Origin: Citrus sinensis
Lineage: Eukaryota > Streptophyta > Magnoliopsida > Sapindales > Rutaceae
DNA length: 64,000 nt
Direction of reading: 5' to 3'
Assembly: GCF_022201045.2 (NCBI RefSeq)
Contig: NC_068560.1
Location: 31,823,501 to 31,887,500 of the forward strand
Numbering within the stretch: the stretch's first letter is position 1; the number at the start of each line of letters is the position of its first letter. The translations under genes and the position numbers were made by a program. Below are positions 62,570-64,000 of this stretch, one piece after another. Under the pieces are notes generated by a model, which was given only the letters and a program-made list of their open reading frames with translations, made no database searches and was not told the DNA's origin.

Positions 62570-64000
62570 AGCATTTGGATTCACAAGGAAACAAAACCAA
62601 ACCAAGATTTATAAAAATTAAGAAAATAAGTAAATAAATAAGTGCTTGGGCTACACTGACTACAAATGGCGCAAAGTGGTAAGTCGCGACAATATATTGA
62701 CGTTAAATAGGAAAGACCAAATCGGCAGTTGTCCTCGGCGATGAAATTAATAATGCCTACGCAAAGAATTTGGAAACACATCCATCCTAACGAATGCTAA
62801 AGACAATAAATTTTTTATGCGCCAAAGGTCATCAGAGCCCACCGTTTCTTTAGCCTCTTTTTTTTTTTTTTCTGGTTTTGTTCAGAAACGTTCGATGCTT
62901 TGGGCTTATACTTTCAATAGAAAAACCAAATTCTGTGAAGGATAATTTCATTTAAAACTCACGGTTTTCCTGTATAAAAGGAACGAGTCAATGTTTAGTT
63001 ATTTATATAGATTCATTCTTTTAATTGGTAATATATCTTTTAAAATCATGTAAAAAATTTTGGGATTCAACTGTCAATTAGATGAGGCATTATTTGCATT
63101 TGGTATTGAGATGAGGTAATTAAATTCACAATTACAACATCTCTCATTAATATTGCTATTAAATAAATTTGTTTCTTATTATATAAATTATTTTTTATTT
63201 TTTATTTATCCATTTTTTATACACGTGTATTCAAACTATTATGTATTTTTTTAATGAGAATTTCAATAAGTGTGTTTTATAATATGTCTATCTCTTTGTA
63301 TATATATTTACTATTCTTATAATAGATTTTGAATTTTAATTTTAATTCAAACAATCAAACAATATCAATATAATATACTAAACATAGCATTATAAGTATC
63401 ATATATTAATGTAAAAAAATAAGTGTGTTCGATATAAATTTTATTTTTCATACTTTGTTAAGGTAAACATTATTATTTTTTTAACTAATGAAATAAATTT
63501 TTTTTGTAACTTGTCGTGTGTTTAGCACTAATAAAATATACATATTGTTAATACTTATGAGATTGTATATGCCAAAATATTATATTTCAAATGTTTTATT
63601 TTTAAAAAACAACAACTTAACATTTATATTCAGATATTAAAAAAAAGAAAAAAATGTTATTATGATATATGTATTCAACCCTATTAAGATTTCAGCTAAA
63701 TTTATACCCATTTAAATTTTAGATAAAAAAACAAACACTATCTAAGTCTCATAAAATTTAAGTTTATCCAATATTATTATGTTGATCTAACATATATTCT
63801 TAGTTTATCTTTAGTTGATGAGTCATAAAAGATTATTTTGTTGACAGTCAGTAACACTGACACCGTGACACGAGAAAGTGATAAGCTGAATGGAGGTAGG
63901 ATGACATTCTCTAGAGCAAAATTGTAATCATCGATTGTGATACGCAATAAGTAATTATTAAAGATTTAGAGGCCTAGTCATGTAGATCCTAAAGGAAACC
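62570..64000. other. Gene-free AT-rich right edge
   Basis: No coding region is recognised. The last 31 bases (from GAGGCCTAGTC at 63970) resemble 48311-48342. A gene could begin beyond the window edge, but nothing here supports one. Confidence 0.5.

Overview
This is a gene-poor, strongly AT-rich stretch of a eudicot plant nuclear genome. The evidence is multi-exon genes with GT-AG introns, a plastid-targeted class II DAHP synthase, plant-only families (EXORDIUM/PHI-1, UGT85A, FBW2) and abundant MITE/hAT/MULE/SINE debris. A woody rosid such as Citrus would fit, but the species call is only an impression. I see no rRNA, convincing tRNA or CRISPR array.

Layout. 2.05-5.58 kb (minus): a complete five-exon DAHP synthase gene, the first step of the shikimate pathway. 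5.6-16.3 kb: about 10.7 kb without a recognisable gene. 16.3-18.8 kb (minus): an FBW2-type F-box/LRR gene with a 5'UTR intron. 21.9-24.8 kb (minus): a PP2A activator (PTPA) gene whose last coding exon carries only 7 coding bases. 25.7-45.9 kb: a cluster of four EXORDIUM-like (Phi_1 family) single-exon genes. Two form a head-to-head inverted duplication that includes the promoter (25.7-26.9 and 31.4-32.7 kb), a third more diverged copy lies at 35.1-36.1 kb, and the fourth (45.0-46.0 kb) is a pseudogene whose tail runs into a transposon-like block full of CTCGAC-type repeats. 47.5-54.7 kb: a transposon graveyard with a Tourist-like MITE, a tandem duplication, a hAT relic with perfect target-site duplication (TSD) and a MULE transposase relic lacking its catalytic core. 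55.5-56.0 kb (minus): a small single-pass membrane protein preceded by an in-frame, signal-peptide-like upstream ORF. 57.4-59.06 kb (minus): a complete two-exon UGT85A-type glycosyltransferase. 59.3-62.6 kb: further inverted-repeat elements, including a hAT element nested in a Tourist-like element.

How it fits together. FBW2, PTPA and EXO are near neighbours in Arabidopsis chromosome 4 (AT4G08980, AT4G08960, AT4G08950). A class II DAHP synthase lies next to the UGT85A cluster on chromosome 1 (AT1G22410/AT1G22400). Both associations appear here, so the low-copy genes look like a conserved ancestral block expanded by local EXORDIUM duplication and transposon insertion. These loci are from memory. 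I found no operon-like system and no clearly undescribed molecular machine. The most unusual items are the CTCGAC-repeat element in the EXO pseudogene tail, the inverted EXO pair with a candidate gene-conversion tract, and the leader ORF at 55.8-56.0 kb.
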